DNA of 64,000 nt. Origin: Sediminicola sp. YIK13 (GTDB lineage: Bacteria; Bacteroidota; Bacteroidia; Flavobacteriales; Flavobacteriaceae). Numbering within the stretch: position 1 is the first letter of the stretch; every line of letters starts with the position of its first letter. The position numbers were made by a program, and so were the translations under genes. The notes under the pieces are model-generated. The model was not told where the DNA came from and made no database searches. It saw only the letters and a list, made by a program, of their open reading frames with translations. The stretch covers positions 3,080,501-3,144,500 of the forward strand of contig NZ_CP010535.1 in the NCBI RefSeq assembly GCF_001430825.1, in the 5' to 3' direction. Below are positions 35,565-44,957 of the stretch, in pieces.

Positions 35565-36767
35565 CTATTGTACTATTGGTAATGCCCTATCTGGACCAAA
35601 ATACTTAAAGAAAATCGCAAAGGCTATTACGGAAACGATCATGCCGATCATAAAAATGGTATAGGTCCATCTCAATAACTTGTATTTTCTGTTGAGGACC
35701 AATCCCAAGAAATAAAGGTCCTTGGTCAGGGAAGAATAGATATAATCCCTATCCTTTATCAACTCATTGATGGCCCACTCATATTCCTTCAGCCCCATTT
35801 GGTGGAAATTTCCAAAAAAGAGCAGGTTTACCCTCTTTTGGTTAACATCTTCTTTGGTGAATTCTCCCCTTGTGACATTGGGACGTGTGGCCATAACAGC
35901 AAGTATCATGGAGACCACACTGAAAAAAACAAAAATAACTGTGGGGTAGATTAAATAGTCATTGGAAGGGTTGTCCAACTTTGGTATTAGATTGGATAAG
36001 GCCAGGGAAATGATGATTGCATTTACCGAGAGCAGGATGTTGGCCTTGGTATCCGCAATATCACTTAAAGTCAGATGGTTTCTCAGGGTAACCCTAAACA
36101 GGGTCTGTATGCCCCTATCTGGACTTTCATTTTTAAGTTTTGCTTTTAAGGACTCTTTTTTGATCAGCTTTTTTTCTGATTTTTTGCCCTTCACCAATTT
36201 TTTCAGATTCTTATCCTTTCGTTTTTGCCAGTTTTTCTTGGCATAATCCGTGTAATACCGGTGCTCAGTACGGAACATTTTGATGTTTTCGTTCCTCCAG
36301 TCCTTCGTGGAATAGTGGACGATATCTAATTTTGAAAGCTCTTCACGTAATAATTCGGAGGTGGCTATATACGATTTGCTCGACAGGTGGGAGGAGTCGG
36401 CATCCTTAAGGATCTCCTCTGACAGGTCTTGAGGGGCGTAGAAGCGTTTGGTGGCCATGATAAGACGACAAATCTCTTTTATTCCTGCTTCATCATATTT
36501 TTCGCCTTTAAGAAATTTTTTGGCAATCTCACAGCTTTTTTCTTCGTGATCCAAGGAACCTTTCGTGTACCCTGTGTCATGAAGCCAGGCCGCTAGTTCA
36601 ATTGTTTCATTTTCTTTATCATTCAAGTTATAGGCTTCCAACAATTCTTTAGTATTTTTAACAACTCGCTGGGTATGACGCAGGTTGTGGTAAAGATAAT
36701 TGGAGTTCAGCTCGTTAGATAATAAATCTATAACGTACTCTTTAGTTTTTTCTACTATGTCCGACAT
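35565..36767 (-). CDS. HD-domain protein with Pycsar-effector-type transmembrane domain (PycTM)
   Basis: 400 residues. N-terminal HD phosphohydrolase-like domain (about 20-165): His31, AAWLHDTGY (His63-Asp64), His74, LIMATK and ILKDADSSHL. A basic linker follows, rich in Lys (170-210). Then the C-terminal membrane domain (about 220-400): LSDIADTKANILLSVNAIIIS, a second helix near YLIYPTVIFVFFSV, and two C-terminal helices. This membrane part has the sequence pattern of the PycTM (DUF5706) effector of Pycsar cCMP/cUMP anti-phage systems. No pyrimidine cyclase is in the window; HD-PycTM fusions are common in flavobacteria. Role in defence or in nucleotide signalling is not resolved. Confidence 0.85.
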   Translation of the reverse strand: MSDIVEKTKEYVIDLLSNELNSNYLYHNLRHTQRVVKNTKELLEAYNLNDKENETIELAAWLHDTGYTKGSLDHEEKSCEIAKKFLKGEKYDEAGIKEICRLIMATKRFYAPQDLSEEILKDADSSHLSSKSYIATSELLREELSKLDIVHYSTKDWRNENIKMFRTEHRYYTDYAKKNWQKRKDKNLKKLVKGKKSEKKLIKKESLKAKLKNESPDRGIQTLFRVTLRNHLTLSDIADTKANILLSVNAIIISLALSNLIPKLDNPSNDYLIYPTVIFVFFSVVSMILAVMATRPNVTRGEFTKEDVNQKRVNLLFFGNFHQMGLKEYEWAINELIKDRDYIYSSLTKDLYFLGLVLNRKYKLLRWTYTIFMIGMIVSVIAFAIFFKYFGPDRALPIVQ

Positions 36768-36822
36768 ATAAGTATCTTGTGGAAAACCAAATTACAAAAT
36801 TTTGATGCAAAGAAGATTGGAA

Positions 36823-39800
36823 ATGTATAAACATTGTGCTCTTATAGTCTTGACTTTAGTTTTTACGGGATGCGCCACCATGGCCACCAAATACGCTGAA
36901 GGCTTTGACAACAAAGATGTGCCTACATCCAAAGAGATATCCCAGACCATATATCTTATCGGGGACGCCGGACTTTCGCCTATGGGAGGAATGAATCCTG
37001 CCCTAAAGATTTTTAAGGATAAACTGGACCAGGCCGATAAAAATAGTATGGCAATTTTTCTAGGTGATAATATTTATCCTGCAGGGCTCCCAGACAAAAA
37101 AGATTCTACGGTAGCCTATATCACCGCAAAAAATCACTTGGATGCCCAATTGAAAACCTTGGAGAATTTTAAGGGAAAGACCTTGTTCATTCCTGGAAAT
37201 CATGATTGGTACACAGAAGGTCTAATTGGTCTTAAAAGGGAGGAAGAGTATGTAGAAGAATGGATGGGTGATAAGGGGGCATACCAGCCCGACAATGGTT
37301 GTCCTATTGAAGAAATAGATATTAGTGATGATGTGCTTGTAGTGGCCATAGATACAGAGTGGTATCTCGTCAATTGGGACAGGCATCCCGGCATTAATGA
37401 TGATTGTGATATAAAAAGCAGGGATAAGTTTTTTGAGGAATTGGAAGGGATCATCAAGAAAAATAGGCATAGGACCACAATTTTGGCCATGCATCATCCA
37501 ATGTTCAGTTATGGTCCGCATGGCGGACAAACAACATGGAACCAGCAGTTTTATCCCAGTAAGGGAAAAGGGCCAATGCCCATCTTGGGAAGTTTTATAA
37601 ATGTGTTGCGGAAAACTTCTGGTGCATCTACGGAAGACATGCATAACAAGAGGTATATGGAGCTTAAAAAGCGAATAGTAACTTTGGCGCAATATTCGGA
37701 GAAGGTAGTTTTTACCTCCGGTCATGAGCACACGCTTCAATATATTGTAGAGGCCAATACCCCTCAGATTGTTAGTGGATCAGGTGCTAAAATTGGGGCT
37801 ACAAGGTTATTGAACGGCTCCCAATTTTCAACCGGGCATATGGGATATGCCGTTTTAGAGGTGTATACCGATGGCTCCTCCCGGGTTCGCTATTATGGTG
37901 TGGATGAGGAGGAGAAAGAGGAATTTCTTTTCACAACAGAAGTATTGCCAGCAGACCGTAGTCTATTGATAAAACAATTCGCGGATACGTTTCCCAAAGA
38001 GGTTGAGGCATCTGTTTATAGTAAGGAAGAAATTGACAAGAGCGGTTTCCATAAAAGCATATGGGGTGATCGTTACCGTGAATATTACGGCACTAAGGTA
38101 ACTGCTCCAACGGTGAATTTGGATACCCTTTTTGGAGGTCTTACCCCAGTGAGAAAGGGAGGGGGGCACCAATCTAAATCATTGCGACTTGCACATAAAA
38201 ATGGAAAGGAATATGTGATGAGGGCGTTACGTAAAAGTGCAGAACTCTACTTGCAGTCCATGGCTTTTAAAGACCAATATATTGTAGGGGAGTTTCAGGA
38301 CACTTATACCGAGAGCCTATTGCTCGATTTTTACACAGGAGCACATCCATATGCCCCATTTACCATTGGTAAACTATCCGATGCCATTGGGGTCCTGCAT
38401 ACAAATCCTGTACTTTATTATGTGCCAAAACAAAAAGCTTTGGAAGATTTTAATGAAGGATTTGGAGATGAGCTCTACATGATAGAGGAACATGTGGGGG
38501 ATGGTCATGGAGATCTAAAGAGCTTTGGCTATGCCAATAAAGTGGAAAGTACGGACGACCTTTTTGAGAAGCTACGAAGGGATGAAGAATATACGTTGGA
38601 CGAAGAGAGCTATCTAAGGGCCAGATTGTTCGATATGGTCATTGGAGATTGGGATAGGCACAGCGATCAATGGCGCTGGGCAGAAATAAAGAACAAAGAA
38701 ACAGGGAATACCATTTTTAAACCCATTCCCAGGGATAGGGACCAAGTGTTCTCCATTATGGGAGACGGAGCTTTGATGTCCGTTGCAACAAAGGCCATTC
38801 CCCCTCTAAAATTAATGGAAGGCTTCCATGAAAATGTCAGAAATGTCCGTGGATTCAATACCAATCCTTTTCCGTTGGATATGGCCTTGTTAAAGGAGAC
38901 CACGTTGTCCCAATGGGAAAAAGAGGTGTCTTATATACTGGAAAACCTAACACCAGAGGCGATTGATGCCGCTTTTGAAATGTTTCCCAAGGAAGTCAGG
39001 GACAATACCGTTACTGAAATAAAACGAATTTTGTTGGCCAGACTGCAAAACCTGCCCCAAATTGCCAATGATTATTACAAGGCCTTGAATTCCATTGCCA
39101 TTATAACTGGTACGGATAAAGATGACTGGTTCGAAATCACTACTTTGGAAGGCGGTAAAGCTGAGGTTAGCGCCTATCGTATCATTGGTGGAAAAAAGGA
39201 GAAACAGTTCTTTCATAAGCAGTTTAACCCTGAAATTACCGAAGAAATATGGGTCTACGGATTGGACGATGATGACCGTTTTGAGGTTAAGGGAGGGAGT
39301 CCAATCGGGATTAAGGTTCGGTTGATCGGCGGTCGCGACAACGATATTTATGATATTCAGGACAATAGAAGGGTCAAAATTTATGATTACAAGGATAGGG
39401 GCGATACGATAATAAACAAGGGCAATGCCAAAGTAAGGCTGACCAATGATTATGAGATCAATACGTTCCAACCTTTAAAGTTTAAGAAAAGTACCAATCA
39501 GATTATCCCAGTCGTTGGTTATAACCCAGATGACGGTGCCAAAATTGGACTGAGTGATACGTACACCTACAACGGATTTCTTCAAAATCCATTTACCAGT
39601 CAGCATACGGTGAATGCCTCATTTTATTTTGCTACCAGTGGTTTTGAGCTTGGTTACAGCGGAGAATTTGCGCATATTTTTGAAAGTTGGAACCTAGGCC
39701 TTAACGCTAGGTTTACCAGTCCCAATTTTAGTGTCAATTTCTTTGGCTTTGGTAATGACACCGAGAATTTGGATGACGAATTGGAGCTCGACTATAATAG

Positions 39801-40530
39801 GGTGAGGTTAAAGAATTTAAGTTTTGCACCTTCTTTGATTTGGCGCGGAGCACTGGGGGCCAGAGTTGAAACCCAGGTAGGATTTGAGCAAATAACGGTT
39901 GAAGAGACAGCAGATCGTTTTATCAATACGTTTTACCAAGCAAACGGAGAGGAAAATTCCAAACAATTTTTAGGGGTTCAAGCAGGCTACAGTTATGCCA
40001 ATACCGATAATAAGGCCTTTCCGACCTTGGGTATGGCCACTTCCTTTGAAGTAGGGTATAAGACCAGTGTTGATGGGGGAGAAGAAGGTTTTGGATATAT
40101 TATACCAAGCCTTTCCTTTGACTATAAACTACTTCCAAATGGTCGCTTGGTTTTGGCTACCAAATGGAAGGCCCATTTTAATATTGGGGACGATTATGAG
40201 TTTTATCAAGCTGCTACCATTGGCGCCAGTGATGGGCCACGGGGCTATAGGAACCAGCGTTTTGCAGGTAAAACATCTTACTATCAGAACACAGATATCC
40301 GTTTTAGTCTAAGGAAAATGAAGACTGGCTTATTGCCCCTTGCCATGGGTATTTATGGCGGATTTGATTATGGTAGGGTCTGGGTTCCAGGTGATGATTC
40401 CAATACTTGGCATACCTCTTATGGAGGAGGCTTTTTCTTTAATGGTGCAGATCTGATGTCCGTTAAATTGGCTCTTTTCCAAGGCGATGAAGGACCTCGC
40501 TTTTCCTTTGGCCTAGGTTTTGGATTCTAA
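36823..40530 (+). CDS. Outer-membrane lipoprotein: metallophosphoesterase + kinase-like domain + beta-barrel
   Basis: About 1,235 residues from MYKHCALIVL (starts at 36802/36805 also possible); lipobox LVFTGC. Residues about 40-330 are a calcineurin-like phosphoesterase: Asp48 (IGDAG), Asp82-Asn83 (GDNIYP), Asn126-His127 (GNHDW), His224-His225, His301/His303 (GHEH). Residues about 430-780 have the order of an atypical protein/small-molecule kinase: Gly-rich VRKGGGHQSKSL, basic VMRALRK (Lys471), VIGDWDRHSDQWRW (Asp611-Arg-His613), then PRDRDQVF (Asp638/Asp640), as in HipA/CotH/FAM20-like folds. Residues about 890 to the end are a BamA/Omp85-like surface-antigen barrel ending in FGLGFGF. The kinase reading is my inference; the other two domains are clear. 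Confidence 0.85.
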   Translation: MYKHCALIVLTLVFTGCATMATKYAEGFDNKDVPTSKEISQTIYLIGDAGLSPMGGMNPALKIFKDKLDQADKNSMAIFLGDNIYPAGLPDKKDSTVAYITAKNHLDAQLKTLENFKGKTLFIPGNHDWYTEGLIGLKREEEYVEEWMGDKGAYQPDNGCPIEEIDISDDVLVVAIDTEWYLVNWDRHPGINDDCDIKSRDKFFEELEGIIKKNRHRTTILAMHHPMFSYGPHGGQTTWNQQFYPSKGKGPMPILGSFINVLRKTSGASTEDMHNKRYMELKKRIVTLAQYSEKVVFTSGHEHTLQYIVEANTPQIVSGSGAKIGATRLLNGSQFSTGHMGYAVLEVYTDGSSRVRYYGVDEEEKEEFLFTTEVLPADRSLLIKQFADTFPKEVEASVYSKEEIDKSGFHKSIWGDRYREYYGTKVTAPTVNLDTLFGGLTPVRKGGGHQSKSLRLAHKNGKEYVMRALRKSAELYLQSMAFKDQYIVGEFQDTYTESLLLDFYTGAHPYAPFTIGKLSDAIGVLHTNPVLYYVPKQKALEDFNEGFGDELYMIEEHVGDGHGDLKSFGYANKVESTDDLFEKLRRDEEYTLDEESYLRARLFDMVIGDWDRHSDQWRWAEIKNKETGNTIFKPIPRDRDQVFSIMGDGALMSVATKAIPPLKLMEGFHENVRNVRGFNTNPFPLDMALLKETTLSQWEKEVSYILENLTPEAIDAAFEMFPKEVRDNTVTEIKRILLARLQNLPQIANDYYKALNSIAIITGTDKDDWFEITTLEGGKAEVSAYRIIGGKKEKQFFHKQFNPEITEEIWVYGLDDDDRFEVKGGSPIGIKVRLIGGRDNDIYDIQDNRRVKIYDYKDRGDTIINKGNAKVRLTNDYEINTFQPLKFKKSTNQIIPVVGYNPDDGAKIGLSDTYTYNGFLQNPFTSQHTVNASFYFATSGFELGYSGEFAHIFESWNLGLNARFTSPNFSVNFFGFGNDTENLDDELELDYNRVRLKNLSFAPSLIWRGALGARVETQVGFEQITVEETADRFINTFYQANGEENSKQFLGVQAGYSYANTDNKAFPTLGMATSFEVGYKTSVDGGEEGFGYIIPSLSFDYKLLPNGRLVLATKWKAHFNIGDDYEFYQAATIGASDGPRGYRNQRFAGKTSYYQNTDIRFSLRKMKTGLLPLAMGIYGGFDYGRVWVPGDDSNTWHTSYGGGFFFNGADLMSVKLALFQGDEGPRFSFGLGFGF

Positions 40531-40570
40531 GGAGTTGGATATAATTTGAACGTATTAATTGCGGCACAGA

Positions 40571-41431
40571 TTAGTGCTTCAATTCGTAGGAATACAAATT
40601 TTGTCCGGTATCGGCTCTTTCCTCATCCGTTAGGAGCAAAGAGGTGTTGGAATTGGCTTTGAAGGCAACAGCTTCCAGCTGTGTGGTGGCTTTTAAATCT
40701 ATGGTCTCCATGTTTCCCTTGGTAAAATTATCCCAGGTAAAATTGGTAAATACCCATAATTTCCCATACCCCAACAGAACAATTTTTTTGCCGTCAGGGG
40801 ATATGTCCGCCGAAGTAATAATGCAGGTATTAGGCTCATTGCAGGTATTGAAGGAGCCTATAAATTCGGCCTTATAATTGCCTTTTTGCGCGGGAACCTT
40901 ATAGATCCTGGCCTCTCCATTAAAAGGTCTGCTTCTGTTCTTGGTGATGAGGTAAAGAAATTTGTTGTGATAGAAGATCGCCTCGCAATCATACACCTTT
41001 TCCTCTTTTTTAGGGGTGAAATCTTTTAGGTCCGAAAAGTAAAATTCAATTTTTTCGGCATCTATCTTGTCCCCGGGTTCAATTTCCGGATTGGGTACTT
41101 TATAGATTACCAGATCTTTCCGTTCACCGTTGTTATTCCCTGTGTCCGCAATATAAACATTGCCTTGGTCATCTTTGGCAAGGTCTTCCCAATCCTCGTT
41201 CTTTCCGTTCTTGACCTTTAGTTCCTTGAGCAGATTCCCCTCAAAATCTACCTGGTACAATTCGTCCTCATTGCCATGATCCTCAATGGTCCAAACGCTT
41301 GCGTTGTCCATCTGTACCAGCCCGGAGCTTTCACTGATTTTATGGGGCAGTTTGGCTATAAAGGTCAACTGTCCATAGTTGGAACAGCTCGTAAACAAAA
41401 CAATTAGGAAAAGGGCAGCAAATCTTGTCAT
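40571..41431 (-). CDS. Lipoprotein of unknown function, propeller-like repeats
   Basis: 286 residues with a short lipoprotein signal (Cys about 16, LFTSC). The mature protein has repeated blade-like strands such as SVWTIEDHGNEDELYQVDF, GNVYIADTGNN, KFLYLITKNR and KKIVLLGYGKLWVF, suggesting a beta-propeller like SdiA-regulated or esterase-like phytase relatives. No catalytic residues recognised. It is convergent with the 1,235-residue phosphoesterase fusion, whose stop is about 40 bases away. Confidence 0.6.
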   Translation of the reverse strand: MTRFAALFLIVLFTSCSNYGQLTFIAKLPHKISESSGLVQMDNASVWTIEDHGNEDELYQVDFEGNLLKELKVKNGKNEDWEDLAKDDQGNVYIADTGNNNGERKDLVIYKVPNPEIEPGDKIDAEKIEFYFSDLKDFTPKKEEKVYDCEAIFYHNKFLYLITKNRSRPFNGEARIYKVPAQKGNYKAEFIGSFNTCNEPNTCIITSADISPDGKKIVLLGYGKLWVFTNFTWDNFTKGNMETIDLKATTQLEAVAFKANSNTSLLLTDEERADTGQNLYSYELKH

Positions 41432-41684
41432 ACTATCAAAGCTAGGATTATTTTAGGAGGCTTCAAGGGAATTTGTCGGAAAGGGTTAAGATTTAACTCC
41501 ATTTTATAAAAAATAGGATTTCTTTAATAGTTGAATTTCTAGAATACAATTAGAAATAGCGTTTTATAAGGGTCAGGGGCTAAAATGTTATTATTCTGGA
41601 TACTTTCGGGCTAAACCATCATATGTGTAAAAAATCCAATATATTTATGCGGAATAATCAAACCACTTTAATTAACTCGTACTT

Positions 41685-43337
41685 ATGATTGGAATATTAT
41701 CTTTTGTTGGCTTCACTGCATTGGTAGGTATAATATCCTATTATGCCACAAGGAAAACAGATGAAGGTTCATCTGATGGTTATTTTTTAGGAGGCAGAAG
41801 TCTAACGGCAGGCGTTATAGCGGGTTCTCTTTTACTTACAAACCTATCTACAGAACAAATTGTTGGATTAAACGGAAGTGCCTACACGGACGGATTATCC
41901 GTGATGGCTTGGGAAACCTTGGCGGCGATTGCCATGGTAATAACAGCTGTATTTTTATTGCCCAGATACCTAAAGGGTGGTTTGACCACTGTACCCCAGT
42001 TTTTGGCCAAAAGGTTTGATGTCAGCACCAAAACAATTACTTCGGGATTATTTTTAACAGGGTACGTAGTGGTGTTGTTACCGGTAATTCTTTATTCTGG
42101 TTCGGTGGCCATTAGCGGGATGTTCGATGTGCCTACTTTGTTGGGCGTATCAGATTCAACAGCCTTGGTCATCTGTATTTGGGGAATTGGGATCATAGGT
42201 TCCATTTATGCGGTATTTGGTGGCTTAAAAGCGGTGGCGGTTTCAGATTCGATCAATGCCATAGGATTGCTTACGGGAGGTTTCTTGATCCCAATATTTG
42301 GATTGATGGCCATAGGGGACGGCAGTGTTCTGGATGGATTAAATTTATTGATGACTACAGAGCCTGAAAGATTTGATTCTACGGGAAATACCGGACAAGA
42401 GGTGCCATTTTCTACCATTTTCACGGGGATGATGCTGGTGCAATTGTTCTATTGGGGAACAAACCAGCAGATCATTCAACGTGCTTTGGGCGCCAAAAAC
42501 TTGGCCGAAGGGCAGAAAGGGTTGTTATTGGCAGCCTTTTTTAAGATTTTGGGGCCGTTAATTCTGGTATTGCCGGGAATGATCGCCTATCATTATTTTG
42601 AAGGCGGATTAGCTTCCAGTGATCTGGCATATCCAGAATTGGTGAGGGCAGTATTGCCAAAACCTATGGTAGGATTTTTCGCTGCAGTACTCTTTGGGGC
42701 CATATTGAGTTCCTTTAATAGTGTGCTCAACAGTTCGGTTACCTTATTTGGGATTGATATCTATAAACAACACATAAATAAAGAGGCTCCTGAAAGAACC
42801 GTTGTAAAATACGGAAAGATTTTTGGGGTTATCCTGGCCCTGGCGGCTATGTTCATCGCTCCGTTGATTGCCAATGCGGGGAGTCTGTTCAATTACTTAC
42901 AGGAAATAAATGGGATCTACAGTATTCCAATTTTTACCATCATCGTAGTGGGATACTTGACCAAAAGGGTGCCTGCCATTGCGGCAAAAATTGGTATTTT
43001 TTCGGGTTCCTTTTTATATATAATTAGTCAGTTTTGGCTTGGTCCCAATATGAAGGAAAGCGCAGTCGCAGCCGCAAAAGCAGCTGGGGTTACGGATCCT
43101 GCTGCCCTAAAATTAGTGGAAGCAGATGCCTACCCACACTATTTGCACGTGATGGCCATTCTGTTTGTCTCGAACATGGTGATCATGTTGATCATTGGGT
43201 ATTTCAAACCAAGGGCAACTCCCTTTGAGCTGGAGTATACCAAACAAGTGGATATTGTTCCCTACAAGCACATAAAAATCGTAGGTATAGCTATTATTGC
43301 CATAGTGGTAAGTATTTATATCTACTTTGCGAAGTAA
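41685..43337 (+). CDS. Sodium:solute symporter (SSS/SLC5 family)
   Basis: 550 residues, about 13-14 hydrophobic helices. The N-terminal GGRSLTAGVIAGSLLLTNLSTEQIVG is the sodium-site and TM1 region of sugar-type SSS transporters; FGGLKAVAVSD and the FYWGTNQQIIQRALGAKN stretch are family hallmarks. Imports a sugar or other solute with sodium across the inner membrane. No catabolic genes neighbour it, so the substrate is open. A terminator follows at 43386. Confidence 0.9.
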   Translation: MIGILSFVGFTALVGIISYYATRKTDEGSSDGYFLGGRSLTAGVIAGSLLLTNLSTEQIVGLNGSAYTDGLSVMAWETLAAIAMVITAVFLLPRYLKGGLTTVPQFLAKRFDVSTKTITSGLFLTGYVVVLLPVILYSGSVAISGMFDVPTLLGVSDSTALVICIWGIGIIGSIYAVFGGLKAVAVSDSINAIGLLTGGFLIPIFGLMAIGDGSVLDGLNLLMTTEPERFDSTGNTGQEVPFSTIFTGMMLVQLFYWGTNQQIIQRALGAKNLAEGQKGLLLAAFFKILGPLILVLPGMIAYHYFEGGLASSDLAYPELVRAVLPKPMVGFFAAVLFGAILSSFNSVLNSSVTLFGIDIYKQHINKEAPERTVVKYGKIFGVILALAAMFIAPLIANAGSLFNYLQEINGIYSIPIFTIIVVGYLTKRVPAIAAKIGIFSGSFLYIISQFWLGPNMKESAVAAAKAAGVTDPAALKLVEADAYPHYLHVMAILFVSNMVIMLIIGYFKPRATPFELEYTKQVDIVPYKHIKIVGIAIIAIVVSIYIYFAK

Positions 43338-43385
43338 GGATTACCTCAACAATAGCATCAGTTAAGGTGATTTAGGAATTATATA

Positions 43386-43421
43386 AAAAGCCATCAGGAT
43401 AGCCCTGGTGGCTTTTTTTTT
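43386..43421 (+). terminator. Intrinsic terminator after the SSS symporter gene
   Basis: AAAAGCCATCAGG / CCTGGTGGCTTTT stem with a five-base loop, one G:U-type pair, and a run of T on the right. Confidence 0.9.
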
Positions 43422-43510
43422 GGATAGAAATCAATTAAGTCAACTGAAGGGTTGTCCTGTGCAAATGACCGTTGGCCTATAGAAAAATTCCACTCAGCAT
43501 ACCTGGAAAC

Positions 43511-43538
43511 TTGTAGTTTTCTTAGCTCAGTATTTTTG
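43511..43538 (+). promoter_or_regulatory. Promoter of the 45-residue small gene
   Basis: TTG at 43511-43513, a 17-base spacer, and TATTTTTG at 43531-43538: both parts of the flavobacterial promoter with allowed spacing, the best such match in the window, ending 24 bases before the ATG at 43563. Confidence 0.65.
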
Positions 43539-43562
43539 GGTATTACTAAAAATTAGGCACCC

Positions 43563-43700
43563 ATGAAAACAAGTAAAAGAAACAAAAGATACGCTGGCTA
43601 TATAGAAGTAAACGGTCCAATCAGAAAAAAATACCGCATATGCAATGTATTTCTTACCAAAGAGGCTCTTGTACTCACTACGGTAACTCCTATAGCCTAG
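43563..43700 (+). CDS. Small basic protein of 45 residues, unknown
   Basis: ATG at 43563 to TAG at 43698-43700, reading MKTSKRNKRYAGYIEV... and ending TTVTPIA. The first third is strongly basic, the rest polar with VNGPIRKKYRICNVF. No signal peptide. Support is the well-placed promoter 24 bases upstream and codon use without rare runs; there is no recognised family. It lies between the symporter terminator and the convergent DUF4407 gene. Could be a genuine small protein or a leader peptide. Confidence 0.5.
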   Translation: MKTSKRNKRYAGYIEVNGPIRKKYRICNVFLTKEALVLTTVTPIA

Positions 43701-43749
43701 TTTGATAAGAATGAGCGCACATAAAGCGACACGTTACAATTAGATTGAT

Positions 43750-44850
43750 CTAAAGATTTTTTATCTGCAGTTGATGAAAGGCATCTGCTTGGACCTTCAG
43801 GAGTTCCTCTGCTTTTTGCTTTTTGTACCTGTAAATTTCATCTTCCCTGGTAAGATCGTCATAGACCTGTTTATTGAGCGCAGAGTCGGTATTGAAAAGT
43901 AATTCACGTTGGGCAACCTTTTGGCTGGCCCAAGTTTTAACTGCACTTTCCTCGTCCTCCAATTTATAGTCGTAAGGTCCCCTTGGCGAGAGGAGTTTTA
44001 CAATGATGGGAGAGGTCTCAATGGCCAAGAACAAAAGAAATATAAAAAACGAGGGAAACCAGGGGAGTTTGTCCAGGGCACTGATACGCGCCATGAGTCC
44101 GTCGAAGCCATCTATGATAGGCTGTGAGCCGTTTACCTGTTTGGTATAGTCGCCTTCAAGACCGCTAATTTGGGTTTCGAGGTCGCTTATTTTTTGGGCG
44201 TTATCTCCTTTTAATTGCTGCAATTCCGCAAGGGCGGCATCGTGCTTCTCTCTCTTCTCTTTATATACGGGGCCTTTTCCCAAAAGTTTGGTGCCCGCAG
44301 TGCCTTCCGCCTCTGAAATATAAGTATCGTATAGGGCGTTGGTTTCTGTTTCCTTTAGGGCGACTTCATTTTTTAGGCCGACAATATTTTGTTGTAGCTC
44401 GGCTATTTTGGGATTGTACTGAAGCGCTATCTGGTCTTTATTGGAAAGGGTCAGTTCATTTTTTTGTTCCAAGAGCACCTGGTTGATCTCTTTTTCAAAG
44501 ATTTTCATTTCCAAGGGCTTGGAGATGACCACAGCAATGATAATGGCCAATAGTATTCTTGGGGTAGCCTGTAAGAATTCGTTTTTTAGGCTACCGGTCT
44601 TTTTTATGGTGGAGACAATAAAGCGATCCAGGTTAAAGATGAGCAAACCCCAAATGAGTCCAAAGCCGATGGACATATAGATGTTGTCAAAAACGGTATA
44701 AAGGGCATAGCTGCTGGCTACAAAGGCCATGACCGCGGTAAAGAATACCGTGGCGCCTATGCCTGCATATTTATTTTGTTCCCCAGGGGAGCACGTTTTT
44801 AGAATGGAGGCATCGGCCCCCGAACAGAGAATAAAGAAGGATTGTAACAT
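43750..44850 (-). CDS. DUF4407 membrane protein
   Basis: 366 residues from MLQSFFILCSGADASIL, the usual family start; the longer frame from 44997 runs through a terminator hairpin and is unlikely. Two membrane helix pairs lie near the N-terminus (about 35-75 and 95-125) and another near 255-285; between them is a long coiled coil (about 130-240, Gln/Glu/Lys rich, with KISDLETQISGLEGDY). Function unknown. DUF4407 proteins are widespread in Bacteroidota as predicted membrane scaffolds. Confidence 0.85.
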   Translation of the reverse strand: MLQSFFILCSGADASILKTCSPGEQNKYAGIGATVFFTAVMAFVASSYALYTVFDNIYMSIGFGLIWGLLIFNLDRFIVSTIKKTGSLKNEFLQATPRILLAIIIAVVISKPLEMKIFEKEINQVLLEQKNELTLSNKDQIALQYNPKIAELQQNIVGLKNEVALKETETNALYDTYISEAEGTAGTKLLGKGPVYKEKREKHDAALAELQQLKGDNAQKISDLETQISGLEGDYTKQVNGSQPIIDGFDGLMARISALDKLPWFPSFFIFLLFLAIETSPIIVKLLSPRGPYDYKLEDEESAVKTWASQKVAQRELLFNTDSALNKQVYDDLTREDEIYRYKKQKAEELLKVQADAFHQLQIKNL

Positions 44851-44913
44851 AGTGTTCTGATTTGATTGATGTTCATATAGGTGGTTAGAACGTAAATATT
44901 GTTGATTTGTTAC

Positions 44914-44941
44914 AAAAAAAGCCTTCAAAATGAAGGCTTTA
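44914..44941 (-). terminator. Terminator upstream of the DUF4407 gene
   Basis: AAAGCCTTCA / TGAAGGCTTT hairpin; on the minus strand it is followed by seven T. It would stop transcripts coming from the repeat array and M56 gene before DUF4407. Confidence 0.8.
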
Positions 44942-44957
44942 ACGTTTGTTGTAGTGT

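Noticed and set aside
35565-36767. Complete Pycsar defence operon
   Set aside because: The effector-type domain is present but no nucleotide cyclase gene lies in the window; the neighbouring GAF protein has no cyclase motif.
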